A stretch of DNA of 64,000 nt from Arundinibacter roseus (GTDB lineage: Bacteria > Bacteroidota > Bacteroidia > Cytophagales > Spirosomataceae): positions 372,001 to 436,000 of the forward strand of contig NZ_SMJU01000002.1 in assembly GCF_004348825.1 (NCBI RefSeq), read 5' to 3'. Shown here one piece after another: positions 63,790 to 64,000 of this stretch. Numbering within the stretch: position 1 is the first letter of the stretch; every line of letters starts with the position of its first letter. The notes beneath the pieces were generated by a model, which saw only the letters and a list, made by a program, of their open reading frames with translations, ran no database searches and was not told the DNA's origin. The translations under genes were made by a program, and so were the position numbers.

Positions 63790-64000
63790 TCAGGCAAGGC
63801 GATTGATGCAATTGAGGTCTTCAAAAGCAACTTTCAAACGGCTAACCATTGTTTCTTCACCTTTGCGTAGCCATACGCGTGGGTCATAGTATTTTTTGTT
63901 GGGAGAATCGCTGCCTTCGGGGTTTCCGAGCTGCGTTTGCAGGTATCCTTCTTTGGCTTTGTAATAGGCAAGAATACCTTCCCAGGTAGACCACTGCATG
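63790..64000 (-). CDS. fbaA: Class II fructose-bisphosphate aldolase, C-terminal end
   Basis: About 70 residues; the gene runs off the right edge. WATWEG-like WSTWEG, then NPEGSDSPNKKYYDPRVWLRKGE and a FEDLNCIN end match the C-terminus of the FbaA-type (class IIa) aldolase. Splits fructose 1,6-bisphosphate in glycolysis. The Zn-binding part is outside the window. Confidence 0.93.
   Translation of the reverse strand, partial: MQWSTWEGILAYYKAKEGYLQTQLGNPEGSDSPNKKYYDPRVWLRKGEETMVSRLKVAFEDLNCINRLA

Overview
The window looks like a chromosomal piece of a member of the Bacteroidota, probably order Cytophagales (Spirosomaceae-like, e.g. the Runella/Dyadobacter group; genus not determinable by eye). 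Pointers are a SusC/SusD pair, two DUF5723 outer-membrane-type proteins, Bacteroidota promoters (TAnnTTTG at -7, often with TTG/TTTG about 19-20 bp upstream), almost no Shine-Dalgarno sequences, LVIVD-repeat lipoproteins, and many Tat-signal sugar oxidoreductases. No rRNA, tRNA or CRISPR array was seen.

Layout. 1-6.6 kb: the 3' end of a sorbosone-dehydrogenase-like gene, then a minus-strand sugar-oxidation cluster (Tat Gfo/Idh oxidoreductase, large haem-binding dehydrogenase, sugar isomerase/epimerase, SDR). 6.9-7.8 kb: YitT-type membrane protein. 7.8-13.5 kb: a minus-strand uronate-type catabolic cluster (GH88 unsaturated glucuronyl hydrolase, isomerase, Gfo/Idh, SDR, MFS transporter). 13.7-17.1 kb: an AT-rich type IIG restriction-modification gene flanked by an exact 21-bp direct repeat. 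The right copy is the last 21 bases of an AraC-family regulator gene; the left copy lies just upstream of the uronate operon promoter. The R-M unit therefore appears to have inserted between the regulator and the operon it probably controls. 17.1-20.5 kb: AraC regulator, DUF4126 protein, ABC exporter. 20.5-26.3 kb: a 42-bp tandem repeat, ferredoxin and ferredoxin reductase, LysR regulator, penicillin-binding protein 1A, MsrB. 26.4-37.7 kb: PhoD-like phosphatase, RhlE helicase with a terminator-like hairpin in its leader, DUF5723 protein, circularly permuted ATP-grasp protein, TruC, LysA, PyrF, RfbC, CpsB-type phosphatase, DJ-1 protein. 38.3-40.5 kb: manganese catalase, DsbA-like protein and a small conserved protein. 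40.7-45.2 kb: membrane iron-sulfur protein, FAD oxidoreductase, OsmC protein, AI-2E-type permease. 45.4-52.1 kb: GH20 hexosaminidase, OmpA/DUF5723 pair, a 53-aa DUF1328 protein, GuaA and a cold shock protein. 52.2-58.9 kb: Tat Gfo/Idh protein, small membrane protein and an orphan SusC/SusD locus. 59.4-64 kb: PyrB, a two-part LVIVD lipoprotein set with a third outer-membrane-like gene, a BASS-family transporter and the C-terminal end of class II fructose-bisphosphate aldolase.

Most of the window is ordinary metabolism. The strongest unexplained structure is the repeat-flanked R-M unit at 13,726-17,140. Other points for a second look are the rhlE leader hairpin, the CCAAA/TTTGG half-site array before the ATP-grasp gene, the split LVIVD lipoprotein, a perfect Shine-Dalgarno before an 18-codon ORF at 40,044, and large loopless palindromes, one of them inside the truC coding end.
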